A stretch of 24,916 bases of DNA, taken from assembly GCA_964639275.1 (NCBI GenBank), contig CAZXCQ010000061.1, positions 1-24,916 on the forward strand, read 5' to 3'. The notes below the pieces were generated by a model. It did no database searches and was not told the DNA's origin. It was given only the letters and a program-made list of their open reading frames with translations. Positions 7,261 to 14,620 of the stretch are shown here, piece by piece. Made by a program: the position numbers and the translations under genes. Source of the DNA: CAZXCQ01 sp964639275. GTDB lineage: Bacteria; Desulfobacterota; DSM-4660; Desulfatiglandales; Desulfatiglandaceae. Positions within the stretch are counted from its first letter, which is position 1. Every line of letters begins with the position of its first letter.

Positions 7261-7809
7261 CTGATTCAATTAAAGAGATTTTCTCTGGGATGCAGCCTTT
7301 CTGTTTCCAATATGTTGACACAAATGTTTGTCCACATCTCGACTTATTTTATGGGTAGAAATTTAACTGGGATTTCGGTTTCAGCAGTTATAGGGATTTA
7401 ATTTATTGTAATCACTTGATGTTATTGGTTCATATGCTTTTATGGGATAAGAGTTACCGTCCTGTCGGGGCTGGCTTTATATCGAATAGGGGCATGTTTC
7501 CAATTTGTCAACAAAAAAATGGGGATTCCCCCCTGTTCTCCAGTCGCTTCGCGGGATGGCCAGGGTGGATTCCCTGAATGCCCTGAACCAGGTCTCGGGT
7601 AAGATAAGAAACTCTTATACAAGCATAAGAATAAATATTATTGACAACCGAGATGATTAGTAAGAGATTGTTTAAAATCGTGAAGAGCAAAATCTTATTT
7701 AAAGAGGGGAGGGCTTTTCGATATAATGATTTATTGAACGAACCAGATAGCCTCTTAACCATTCATACATCGATAATCCCAGAAGATCGAAGGGCGCCAG
7801 GAGGGGGTA
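7261..7809. other. Intergenic region with the SDR operon promoter
   Basis: About 550 bases without a supportable gene. It holds an AT-rich stretch (7261-7440) with a weak dyad ACAAA-TG-TTTGT near 7322-7333, and the LysR-type operator/promoter described at 7604-7668. The roughly 140-base leader after it is AT-rich, and I see no clear terminator or riboswitch in it. Confidence 0.5.
7604..7668 (+). promoter_or_regulatory. LysR-type operator and promoter of the SDR-PpsB-PpsA operon
   Basis: The site reads ATAAG-N5-CTTAT (7604-7618), a T-N11-A dyad typical of LysR regulators. After six bases comes a third half-site, ATAAG (7625-7629). TTGACA follows at 7641-7646 and GAGATT at 7663-7668, a poor -10 as expected for an activator-dependent promoter. 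The same layout occurs at 14478-14542 beside the LysR gene, with 25 of the first 31 bases identical and the same 59-base distance from the dyad to GAGATT. Confidence 0.65.
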
Positions 7810-8565
7810 ATGGGAAGACTTGAAAACAAAGTCGCTATCGTCACTGGAGGGGCCAGGGGGTTGGGTAAGTTGTTCTCATTGACCATGGCAGAAGAAGGAG
7901 CAAAAGTCGTAATCGCCGATATTCTTGAAAAGGAAGTTCATGAAGCCGCCCAAGAAATCAATGATAAGGGCGGTTCGGCCCTGTCCCTGAAGATCGATGT
8001 GACATCTGAAGAGGAGACCCTCCTGATGGCCCAAGAGACCATAAAGAAATATGGCCGGATAGATATCCTGGTCAACAACGCAGCCATGTTCTATGGGGTA
8101 GGTCGAAAGCCGTTCTGGGAGATTTCCGCCTCGGATTGGGACCAGCTCATGGCTGTGAATCTAAAGGGCCCCTTTCTTTGCAGCAAAGCAGTTGTTTCTC
8201 AGATGAAAAGGCAGAACAAGGGAAAGATCATTAACCTCTCATCAGAGACGGCCTTTACCGGATCAAAGGGATTTCTCCACTATGTCACCTCTAAAGGGGG
8301 AATGATCAGTCTTACGAGAGTCCTTGCCGCCGAACTCGGGGAATTCGGGATCTGCGTCAACGCCATAGCCCCCGGCCTCACCGATACCGAGGCGGCCAGG
8401 ACCATAGCGGGCGATATTAAAAAGTATGATGTCAGCCGCATGCCTCTCGGACGACTGGAGCAACCCGAAGATCTAGTCGGTGCCTTGATATTCCTCTCAA
8501 GTGATGAAAGTGACTTTGTGACCGGACAGACATTGGTCGTTGACGGGGGAAGATATATGCATTAG
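7810..8565 (+). CDS. Short-chain dehydrogenase/reductase (SDR), intact
   Basis: The 251-residue classical SDR has the cofactor motif TGGARGLGK (residues 13-21), the acidic residue after strand 2 (VVIADILE, favouring NAD), the structural NNAAM motif, the Ser region LSSETAFTG, and the catalytic Tyr-x-x-x-Lys in FLHYVTSKGG. The end ALIFLSSDESDFVTGQTLVVDGG is typical. The length is normal. An AGGAGGGGG site lies just before the ATG. It is the first gene of an operon with the two split-PEP-synthase subunits (94-bp gap to the next) and has a broken copy at 1561-2005 beside the other PpsB-like gene. It probably oxidises or reduces a hydroxyl/keto group in the same pathway; the substrate is unknown. 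Confidence 0.9.
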   Translation: MGRLENKVAIVTGGARGLGKLFSLTMAEEGAKVVIADILEKEVHEAAQEINDKGGSALSLKIDVTSEEETLLMAQETIKKYGRIDILVNNAAMFYGVGRKPFWEISASDWDQLMAVNLKGPFLCSKAVVSQMKRQNKGKIINLSSETAFTGSKGFLHYVTSKGGMISLTRVLAAELGEFGICVNAIAPGLTDTEAARTIAGDIKKYDVSRMPLGRLEQPEDLVGALIFLSSDESDFVTGQTLVVDGGRYMH

Positions 8566-8659
8566 CCGTCTCTTGCTCCACATGAATCACTGGAAGGTCT
8601 GTGTTCGGGATACCTATTACCGGCCATTTCTTACGGTCGTCCCATAAAAGGGGGGACTC

Positions 8660-9706
8660 ATGGGTTCCGGGAAATTAATCTATTGGCTTGATGAGGTCAT
8701 CGCAAAGGATGGCCTTCTGGTCGGGAATAAATGCGCCAATTTGGGTGAGATGATCAAGCTGGGGATGCGTGTTCCCGCCGGGTTTGCCGTAAGCGCGCAC
8801 TATTACAATCAATTTGCTGAAGAGACCGGAGTACAGGAGGAGATATTAGACTATTTAAGGCGTGAGGGAGCGATCGAAGGGATTCAAAAGTTTGATCAAG
8901 CAAGCCGTACCATAAGGTCGATGATTGAAGACAAGGAGATCCCCGGTGACCTAAAAAAGAAGATATGTTCAGCCTATCAATCCCTATGCCGGAAGATGGA
9001 AACGGCCAATGCGCCCGTAGCGGTCCGGTCCAGCGGTCTTGCCGAAGACTCGGCAGGGGCGAGTTTCGCGGGCCAGTTTGAGAGCTACCTGAATGTCAAA
9101 GGTGAAGAATTATTGCTCAAACGGGTCAAAACAGTATGGTCCAGTGCCTTTACCGCACGGGCCATCTCCTATAGAACGCGGAAAGGGCTGGCTGTTGAGG
9201 GTGATTCCATTGGGGTTGCTGTGCTGGCAATGGTTAATGCTCGTGCCTCGGGGATCAGTTTTACCGTGGACCCTGTAACGGGAGATCCCAATAAGATCAT
9301 CATCGAGGCTAACTGGGGGCTTGGTGAAGGGGTCGTGAGCGGCGCAGAGAGTGTTGACGGCTTTGTCGTGGATAAGGAGAATCTAAATGTGACAAAGAGC
9401 CACGTGGGCCATAAGGCAAGATGTGTGGTCAATACGGAACAGGGGGTCGAGTGGGCCGATGTGCCTGCACACATGCAGGACATTCCCTGTGTCAGTGAAG
9501 AAGAGATTAAGGAGATTGCCCAAGTGGCTAGGTCCATGGAGAGGTCTATGGATTTCCCCCAGGATATGGAATGGGCCGTTGATCAGAATCTCCCCTTTCC
9601 CAAGAGCCTGTTCTGGCTACAAACACGTCCAGCAAAGATACAGGTCAAAGAACCACAATCAACTACGGATCAGATCCTCGATCTGCTCGCCAAAAGATAT
9701 AAATAA
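8660..9706 (+). CDS. Split PEP-synthase ATP-grasp subunit (PpsB-like), copy 2, intact
   Basis: The 348-residue protein equals the N-terminal ATP-binding domain of PEP synthase as a free-standing subunit. Seen motifs are KCANLGEMIKLG; RSSGLAEDSAGASFAGQ after Arg123, the ATP-binding loop intact here and shortened in copy 1; RASGISFTVDPVTGDPNK; EANWGLGEGVVSGAESVDGF; and WLQTRPAK. In phenylphosphate synthase of Thauera the equivalent about 40-kDa subunit takes up ATP and passes the beta-phosphate to a histidine on the large subunit, releasing AMP and phosphate. The ribosome site is AAAAGGGGGG. Downstream, after 120 bp, comes the matching phosphohistidine subunit. Distinction from a rifampicin-phosphotransferase-type fusion is clear because histidine and substrate domains are absent from this chain. 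Confidence 0.83.
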   Translation: MGSGKLIYWLDEVIAKDGLLVGNKCANLGEMIKLGMRVPAGFAVSAHYYNQFAEETGVQEEILDYLRREGAIEGIQKFDQASRTIRSMIEDKEIPGDLKKKICSAYQSLCRKMETANAPVAVRSSGLAEDSAGASFAGQFESYLNVKGEELLLKRVKTVWSSAFTARAISYRTRKGLAVEGDSIGVAVLAMVNARASGISFTVDPVTGDPNKIIIEANWGLGEGVVSGAESVDGFVVDKENLNVTKSHVGHKARCVVNTEQGVEWADVPAHMQDIPCVSEEEIKEIAQVARSMERSMDFPQDMEWAVDQNLPFPKSLFWLQTRPAKIQVKEPQSTTDQILDLLAKRYK

Positions 9707-9826
9707 CGGCGATGACATCATTAAGGAGGTGATAAACAGAGGATAGTTGGTGAAAAAGCATGGAAAGGGACAAGGCAAGGGCGGATGGAAATAATCGTCT
9801 ATAACCCCAATAAAAGGAGGGTGATA

Positions 9827-11542
9827 ATGGGCGAAGAGACGAAAGAAAAGGTAAAACTTTGGGATGAGTTACCAGGCTATGACCTCATTGAAGAGGTGGA
9901 TCTCCCGGCAATGCATTCGTGGTTCCTGGACGGGACCCATAGTGTGCCTCCTTGGACACCACTGTATGGGTGGTACTGGATCCGGTATTGCTGTCATGGT
10001 CTGAAGGTCGCCGCAGAGGAGTTGAGCATTCCCACCTGTAAAGGCTGGGAGATGCGATTCAGGAACGGTGGGTCCTACAATGCCTTCCACATCGTAAGAG
10101 ATCCAAAAGAGATCGAGGAGCGCGAAGTCCGATTTCGCCAGGCGCTGAGGCCATGGATTGAGGACTTTGACGGCCTTTGGAATAAAGGCAAGCAGGAGTT
10201 ACTGGATATCTATAATAAACTCAAGGAACTGGATGTGGATAATGCCTCCAATCTACAGCTCTACCATCATAACTATGATCTGATGATTGCCTACAGAAGA
10301 ATGTGGGAGATTCACTTCTTGGGAATGTATGCTTCCTATAACGCCTGGTTACTGCTCGAGGAACTCTGCAAAGAACGCTTTGGCATGAAGGATCAGGACC
10401 CGGAATTCCAAGACATGCTCAGGGGGTTTGACAACAAAGTCTACGAAATGGACAAGCGGCTCTGGGAATTTGGACAACTGGCCAGGGAAGTAAGGCTAAA
10501 AGACGTCTTTCTGGAGAACGAACCCGAAGCCATCATACCGAAACTGGAGGAGTCACCTAAAGGAAAAGAATGGTTTAAAGAATTTATGGATTATCTGGAG
10601 ACCGATGAAGTTGGGGGCTGGCGGATGCGGCGAATGAACGAACTCACAGAGCCTTACTGGCTGGAAGATCCCAGCACGCCCATGGGTGTTATCAAAGATT
10701 ATCTTACGAGAGGGACAGGCGATGTCCTTGGAGACGTAAGGAAAAATCTGGCCAGCAAGAGAGATACGGCCATTTCCAATTTCCTCGGGAAGCTATCCCC
10801 GGATGAAAAACCCTTATTTGAAGGGTTAATAGGCCTGGCTGGGAAAGCGAGCTCATACAGTGAAGAGCATGATCTATATTGCGAGCTCATGGTGCAGGCC
10901 CTCATGCGCAGGGGCTATCTCGCCATGGGCAGGAGGCTTGCCACAAAAGGGACCATTGATCAACCGGAAGACGTCTTTATGCTCAATCCCGATGAGATCG
11001 ATCGGGTCATGATGGTTCCCGACAGGCATGACCTGAGGTTCATTACCCGGAGACGACGCGCTGCTTGGGAGGAATGGCAAACCACACCCAATCCTCCGCT
11101 TATCACTGATAGAGCTGGCCTTGAAGAGGCCGTGGGGATGGATCTGTTGCCTTCAAAGGATGCCATAGCCATCAAGATCGTTGTGGGTGAGATGCCCGAA
11201 GCAAAGCCGGAGATGGAAGCAGACATGTGGGGGATTTGCGGCTGCGCAGGTGAGGCTGAAGGAACGGCCCGGGTGGTGATCAACTATGAGGATCTGAAAG
11301 ATGTTCAGCCCGGAGAAATCCTTATATGCCCCGGTACCAATCCCGCGTGGACCCCGGTGTTCGGTATGGTCAGTGCCGTGATCACGGACAGGGGCGGCAC
11401 ACTCTCCCATGCCGCCATCATCGGCCGCGAGTATGGCGTACCCACCATTGTGAACACCTTTGAAGGAACGGCAAAGATCAAAACCGGTCAGAAGATCAAG
11501 GTGAATGCGAAAGAGGGCGCCATATTCATCAAGGATGGGTGA
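9827..11542 (+). CDS. PEP-synthase-like phosphohistidine subunit (PpsA-like), 571 aa
   Basis: The C-terminal PEP-utilising mobile (swivelling) domain contains the phosphorylated-histidine motif TDRGGTLSHAAIIGREYGVP with His528, followed by a GTAKIKTGQKIKVNAKEG strand typical of the domain end. The preceding roughly 450 residues are rich in Trp and Tyr (WTPLYGWYWIRYCC near residue 45) and resemble the large subunit of phenylphosphate synthase rather than the PEP/pyruvate TIM barrel, which is missing. The start at 9827 follows AAAAGGAGGGTGATA; an upstream in-frame ATG at 9785 lacks such a site. With the ATP-grasp subunit at 8660 it should form an ATP-dependent phosphotransferase acting on a hydroxyl or enol substrate. 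A CBS-domain third subunit is not present. The substrate cannot be read from sequence. Confidence 0.8.
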   Translation: MGEETKEKVKLWDELPGYDLIEEVDLPAMHSWFLDGTHSVPPWTPLYGWYWIRYCCHGLKVAAEELSIPTCKGWEMRFRNGGSYNAFHIVRDPKEIEEREVRFRQALRPWIEDFDGLWNKGKQELLDIYNKLKELDVDNASNLQLYHHNYDLMIAYRRMWEIHFLGMYASYNAWLLLEELCKERFGMKDQDPEFQDMLRGFDNKVYEMDKRLWEFGQLAREVRLKDVFLENEPEAIIPKLEESPKGKEWFKEFMDYLETDEVGGWRMRRMNELTEPYWLEDPSTPMGVIKDYLTRGTGDVLGDVRKNLASKRDTAISNFLGKLSPDEKPLFEGLIGLAGKASSYSEEHDLYCELMVQALMRRGYLAMGRRLATKGTIDQPEDVFMLNPDEIDRVMMVPDRHDLRFITRRRRAAWEEWQTTPNPPLITDRAGLEEAVGMDLLPSKDAIAIKIVVGEMPEAKPEMEADMWGICGCAGEAEGTARVVINYEDLKDVQPGEILICPGTNPAWTPVFGMVSAVITDRGGTLSHAAIIGREYGVPTIVNTFEGTAKIKTGQKIKVNAKEGAIFIKDG

Positions 11543-11578
11543 TTAAGACCCGGAGATCATTTTCGGTTGATTAAAAAG

Positions 11579-11623
11579 AAGTGGGTGTTCGGAGTGATAC
11601 AGACCCCAATACCCGCTTTTTCT
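11579..11623 (+). terminator. Rho-independent terminator of the SDR-PpsB-PpsA operon
   Basis: Bases 11579-11592 pair with 11605-11618 (AAGTGGGTGTT with AATACCCGCTT, including two G-U pairs, then two further G-C pairs after one mismatch), with a 12-base loop and the T-run TTTTTCT. It begins 37 bases after the PpsA-like stop codon. Confidence 0.72.
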
Positions 11624-11636
11624 ATTGTGAAGGGGG

Positions 11637-12007
11637 ATGATCGGCCTCAGTGATCCGGACACGGTCGCAAGATTAGATTTTTTGTGCGATGACATCGTGT
11701 GGATACCATGACAACGGGTGCGGCCGTCGCTGTTGCTATGGATGCGGGATACCAGCGTTTCGGAGACGGTCAGGTGGAAACATCGTGTCATGCCCAGATC
11801 CTGGTCGCCGCCATTGACTCTATCGGGCTTTATCTCTTTGCCACAGGCGCTCTGCGCATTGCTGAAGGGATGGACGCCCTGGTCAATGCCGTCAATGCCC
11901 TGAATGGTAACAGGTTGGAACCGGGCAATATGAGGATCTGGCAGGAAAAAGGGATTTTGGGTCCAGTCGTCTGGACGGGTCGAAATCAGTTTGGGGTACC
12001 AGAATGA
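11637..12007 (+). pseudogene. Aldehyde:ferredoxin oxidoreductase (AOR), C-terminal relic
   Basis: The reading MIGLSDPDTVARLDFLCDD, then after a one-base shift near 11698 DTMTTGAAVAVAMDAG and YQRFGDG, is the middle-to-C-terminal AOR signature. An internal deletion joins it to CHAQILVAAIDSIGLYLFA, the region holding the fourth Fe-S cysteine in AORs; here that cysteine is Tyr. After GMDALVNAVNALNG the match fades and the frame ends at 12005-12007. The whole N-terminal cofactor domain is missing. It is a different AOR subtype from the intact gene at 20286. Confidence 0.78.
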
Positions 12008-12105
12008 AGTTGTCATCTCGACCCCTTCGGTCCACTCGGGGTAAACTCCGGGAGAGATCTTAATTACTCGCTATTTTAAAGGATTTCTCGCTTGGTCCCT
12101 CGATT
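12008..12105. repeat. Candidate dispersed palindromic (REP-like) repeat
   Basis: The text TCTCGACCCCTTCGGTCCAC, then TCGGGGTAAACTCCGGGAGA, then GATTTCTCGCTTGGTCCCTCG contains nested short hairpins (ACCCC/GGGGT and CTCC-G-GGAG). It has the look of the small intergenic repeats common in Desulfobacterota genomes. No second copy occurs inside this window, so this rests on recognition only. Confidence 0.4.
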
Positions 12106-12287
12106 CATAAATTCGATGGCGTATTTATTCACTCGGGACTAAGTGCTGAGTGAGCAATTGCACCGATTGTAGTCATTAAAATACGTTATGGTATTTGCGA
12201 ATCGAAGCACTTAGCTCTAAACGACATTTTATTAAAGATTTTTCCGGGACACCACACAAGGGAATCCCGTTTTCAAAAGATCGGTCA

Positions 12288-12300
12288 CCGGACCGGTGTA
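12288..12300. promoter_or_regulatory. Perfect 13-bp palindrome upstream of the flavodoxin
   Basis: CACCGG-A-CCGGTG is a perfect dyad 60 bases before the flavodoxin start. It may be a regulator binding site. No regulator can be assigned. Confidence 0.4.
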
Positions 12301-12359
12301 TAAATGGTCGGAAGGCAAGTCCACCATAAATAGCAATATTAAAAACAGGAGGTAAGGAG

Positions 12360-12851
12360 ATGAAATCATTGGTTGTCTATTCGAGTATGACCGGTAATAC
12401 AAAGAAGCTCGCAGAGGCAGTTTATGAAACGTTGCAGGATGAAAAGGAGATCTTTGAACTGGGCGAGGCTCCCGATCCCTCAGGGTACGATCTGGTGGCC
12501 GTGGGGTTCTGGTTCAAATCGGGTAAACCCAATCCCGAAACCCTGGAATACCTTTCCAAACTGTCGGGGAAATCCCTTTTTATCTTTGCCACACACGGCG
12601 CTCCCCCTGAATATGATCACGTGGCGAATGGTATGGAAGCGGCCAATAAGCTTGCGCAAGGCGCCAATGTCATCGGTAGTTTCAATTGCATGGGGGCAGT
12701 CAACCCAAAAGTATTGGAGAAGGTTCGGTCCATGGAGAAGGAGAAACAGCCGCCGTGGATTGAAAGGGCGGAGGAGGCCGTGGGCCATCCTGATGAGAGT
12801 GATATCCAGAGATTAAAAGGGGTAGTGGCTGCTGCGCTGAATGCCCTCTGA
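12360..12851 (+). CDS. Flavodoxin family protein
   Basis: The 163-residue protein opens with VVYSSMTGNTKKLAEAV, the flavodoxin FMN-phosphate loop (S-x-T-G-x-T) followed by its helix. Later blocks (YDLVAVGFWFKSGKPN, FIFATHGAPPEYDH, GSFNCMGAVNP) fit the flavin-contacting loops of the family. No signal peptide is seen, so it should be a cytoplasmic one- or two-electron carrier. A strong ribosome site (AGGAGGTAAGGAG) directly precedes the ATG, and a terminator follows. It stands alone between a phosphotransferase operon and regulators, and might serve either flavoenzymes or Mo/W enzymes in the window; that link is inference. Confidence 0.88.
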   Translation: MKSLVVYSSMTGNTKKLAEAVYETLQDEKEIFELGEAPDPSGYDLVAVGFWFKSGKPNPETLEYLSKLSGKSLFIFATHGAPPEYDHVANGMEAANKLAQGANVIGSFNCMGAVNPKVLEKVRSMEKEKQPPWIERAEEAVGHPDESDIQRLKGVVAAALNAL

Positions 12852-12902
12852 AAAAAAGCCGGACCCGGATTTTCGACCATGACGGGGTCGCGATTTAATT
12901 AA

Positions 12903-12955
12903 AATGGGGTCTTAAAATGTAACGAGATAACGATTTAAGACCCCATTCTTTTTAT
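12903..12955. terminator. Strong, probably bidirectional rho-independent terminator
   Basis: A perfect 14-bp inverted repeat (AATGGGGTCTTAAA at 12903-12916 and its complement at 12934-12947) flanks a 17-base loop and is followed by CTTTTTAT. The opposite strand has an A/T-rich TTTTAATTAAA tail. It lies between the convergent flavodoxin (plus) and receiver protein (minus) genes. Confidence 0.85.
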
Positions 12956-12998
12956 CTCTTCGGGCACCTGGTTTGAGCTCAGGCTCAGATCCCGGCTA

Positions 12999-13508
12999 TC
13001 AGGACTCTTCCTGCCCGCCCTTCCGAAGTGATTCCTCAAAATCCTTAAAAAATCTATCTTTTTCCTTCCAGCCGCCACCGAACCGATCATCAAAATAGTC
13101 ACCCAATCGATCAAATGATTTCTGCCACCATAATCGTTTGCCGCCACCGCGAATCACATCTTCGAGTAAATCTTTGAGTTCCAGCATCTTGTCCTTTGGA
13201 ATAAAAGAGAGGGCACCGAGGTTGATGGATTGTTTAAGGGCCTCCGGCGTCACGGCATGGGCTGTAAGCATGACTGTTGGGAAGCCCCTTGAATCGGCGT
13301 TCTTCAGGAGTTCAAACCCATTAACACCCATAATATCCAACACCACAATATCATAGGTATGACTCGAAAGGAGTTGAACAGCGGTATCGTAATCCGAGGC
13401 CTTATGAACGTCACACATATCCAATATTTCTGCTACTGTCTGAAGGATATCAGGTTCATCATCAACCACCAGGATCTTCTTTCCATGTAAAGGACTCTCT
13501 GCGTTCAT
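12999..13508 (-). CDS. Single-domain response regulator (receiver) with charged C-terminal tail
   Basis: The 169-residue protein has a complete CheY-like receiver: acidic pair Asp16-Asp17 in ILVVDDEPDI, phosphoacceptor Asp58 in IVVLDIMGVNGFELL, Thr82 in VMLTAH and Lys105 in FIPKDKM. No DNA-binding or enzyme domain follows. Instead a roughly 55-residue tail rich in Trp, Phe, Asp and Lys runs to the end (WWQKSFDRLGDYFDDRFGGG and beyond). The ribosome site AAGGAGG precedes the ATG. No histidine kinase is in the window. It may relay phosphate to or dock on a partner protein through the tail. It lies 70 bp downstream of the LysR gene on the same strand and may be co-transcribed with it. Confidence 0.88.
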   Translation of the reverse strand: MNAESPLHGKKILVVDDEPDILQTVAEILDMCDVHKASDYDTAVQLLSSHTYDIVVLDIMGVNGFELLKNADSRGFPTVMLTAHAVTPEALKQSINLGALSFIPKDKMLELKDLLEDVIRGGGKRLWWQKSFDRLGDYFDDRFGGGWKEKDRFFKDFEESLRKGGQEES

Positions 13509-13578
13509 AGTATCGTTGCCTCCTTATGTTTCAAAATTCCGTGCATTATAACAACGAATATCTGGACAGTCAAAGATA

Positions 13579-14466
13579 TCAGGATCTCTCTTCTGCCATA
13601 CGGAGGAACGCCTGGGCGGGAGGCGAGAGTTCAATATCTCTTGGGAAAACAATAACGGTTTGTATGAGTATAGGACCTTCCCTGATGCCCAAGCATTCCA
13701 GGAGCCCCATTTTAACCTCCCGTTCCACCTCGGGTTTGTATAGGAAGGTGATACCTCGTCCTTTCATTACGTACTGCTTTATAAATTCCACGCTTCCTGC
13801 CTCCACAAGGACCGAAGGATTGACACCATGGGATTCCAGCAATGAAAGGATGGCATATCTTGAGCCGGACCCCATCTCCCTGATGATAATGGGCTCGGCT
13901 TTTAGCTCCTGTATGGAAACCACACCTTTCTTGGCGAACCTGTGCCCCGGCGGAGTGACCAGACAAAATTCCTCTTTCGTGTAGGGGACCACTTTCAACT
14001 TACTGCTGAATGAGAGCCTGCCTATGATGCCGAGATCATATTTAAAGGCCAGAATGGCATCGGCGATCACCTGAGAACTTCCCACCTCTAAAGAGATCTT
14101 TACCCCCGGAAATTGTTCCTGAAACTGGGAAAGGAGTCCCGGCATGAGATGCCTCGCGAAGCTGCGGGTGGTTCCCAATGTAAGGGACCCCTGTGCCAGT
14201 TCCGTGTATCCTTTGAGAGCAAATTCCATCTCATCCACGATCTCAAAGACCTTCTCTGCATAGCTAAACAGGACCCTTCCCACCTCTGTGAGTTGGAATT
14301 CCTTGCCGTACTTACTGATGAGTTTGACGCCGAGTCCGTTCTCCAGCGACTTGATCTGCATGGTGACCGCAGGCTGGGTGACAAAGAGGGTATCCGCCGC
14401 CCGGGTTATGCTTTTCTCCCTGACGGTGATGAAAAAGGCCCTGAGTTGATTGAGGTTGATCTGCAT
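13579..14466 (-). CDS. LysR-family transcriptional regulator
   Basis: The 295-residue protein has the N-terminal winged HTH of the family (LNQLRAFFITVREKSITRAA, then LFVTQPAVTMQIKSLENGLG, residues 5-50) followed by a substrate-binding-like effector domain (GTTRSFARHLMPGLL; FREQFPGVKISLEVG-type sequence from about residue 88). It is divergent from the membrane Fe-S/ETF operon, with a T-N11-A dyad 12 bases before its start codon. The same dyad and promoter arrangement sits before the SDR-PpsB-PpsA operon, so this protein probably senses a pathway intermediate and controls both operons and itself. The effector is unknown. Confidence 0.9.
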   Translation of the reverse strand: MQINLNQLRAFFITVREKSITRAADTLFVTQPAVTMQIKSLENGLGVKLISKYGKEFQLTEVGRVLFSYAEKVFEIVDEMEFALKGYTELAQGSLTLGTTRSFARHLMPGLLSQFQEQFPGVKISLEVGSSQVIADAILAFKYDLGIIGRLSFSSKLKVVPYTKEEFCLVTPPGHRFAKKGVVSIQELKAEPIIIREMGSGSRYAILSLLESHGVNPSVLVEAGSVEFIKQYVMKGRGITFLYKPEVEREVKMGLLECLGIREGPILIQTVIVFPRDIELSPPAQAFLRMAEERS

Positions 14467-14477
14467 GGATCAATTCC

Positions 14478-14542
14478 ATAAGGAAATCTTATAGAAATAT
14501 AAAAATAATTGCTTTGACAAGTCAACATAAAAGAAAGAGATT
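14478..14542. promoter_or_regulatory. LysR-type operator with divergent promoters
   Basis: The operator is ATAAG-N5-CTTAT (14478-14492), six bases, then ATAAA. On the plus strand TTGACA (14514-14519) and GAGATT (14537-14542) follow, in the same arrangement as at 7604-7668. On the minus strand TTGACT near 14525-14520 and TATATT about 18 bases on could serve the LysR gene, placing the dyad where bound protein could repress it. TTGAC-AA-GTCAA at 14514-14525 is a second perfect dyad overlapping both -35 boxes. Confidence 0.65.
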
Positions 14543-14620
14543 ATTGTGGATTGAGCGAAGCGAACCAGGTCCCAAGCGTTGAACCCTCAATGTAAGAGTT
14601 TGTTTGCTTATTAAGGTGAG

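Larger units (their letters stand above)
12008..12359. other. Intergenic region with repeat-like and palindromic sequences
   Basis: No gene is supported in these 352 bases. The first part (12008-12105) looks like an interspersed repeat; an inverted pair CTAAGTGCT (12139-12147) / AGCACTTAG (12206-12214) and a perfect palindrome (12288-12300) follow. A ribosome site AGGAGGTAAGGAG (12349-12359) belongs to the flavodoxin gene. Confidence 0.5.

Noticed and set aside
7641..7823. Small plus-strand frame in the SDR leader
   Set aside because: No ribosome site or recognisable sequence, and it overlaps the SDR start in another frame.
8660..11542. Ordinary PEP synthase or rifampicin phosphotransferase split by a frameshift
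   Set aside because: The subunits have separate ribosome sites and a 120-bp gap, a PEP/pyruvate barrel is missing, and the ATP-grasp chain exists as a free-standing gene twice in the window.
11543..12016. Minus-strand frame of 157 codons
   Set aside because: It overlaps the AOR relic, which has recognisable plus-strand motifs; the minus product matches nothing known to me.
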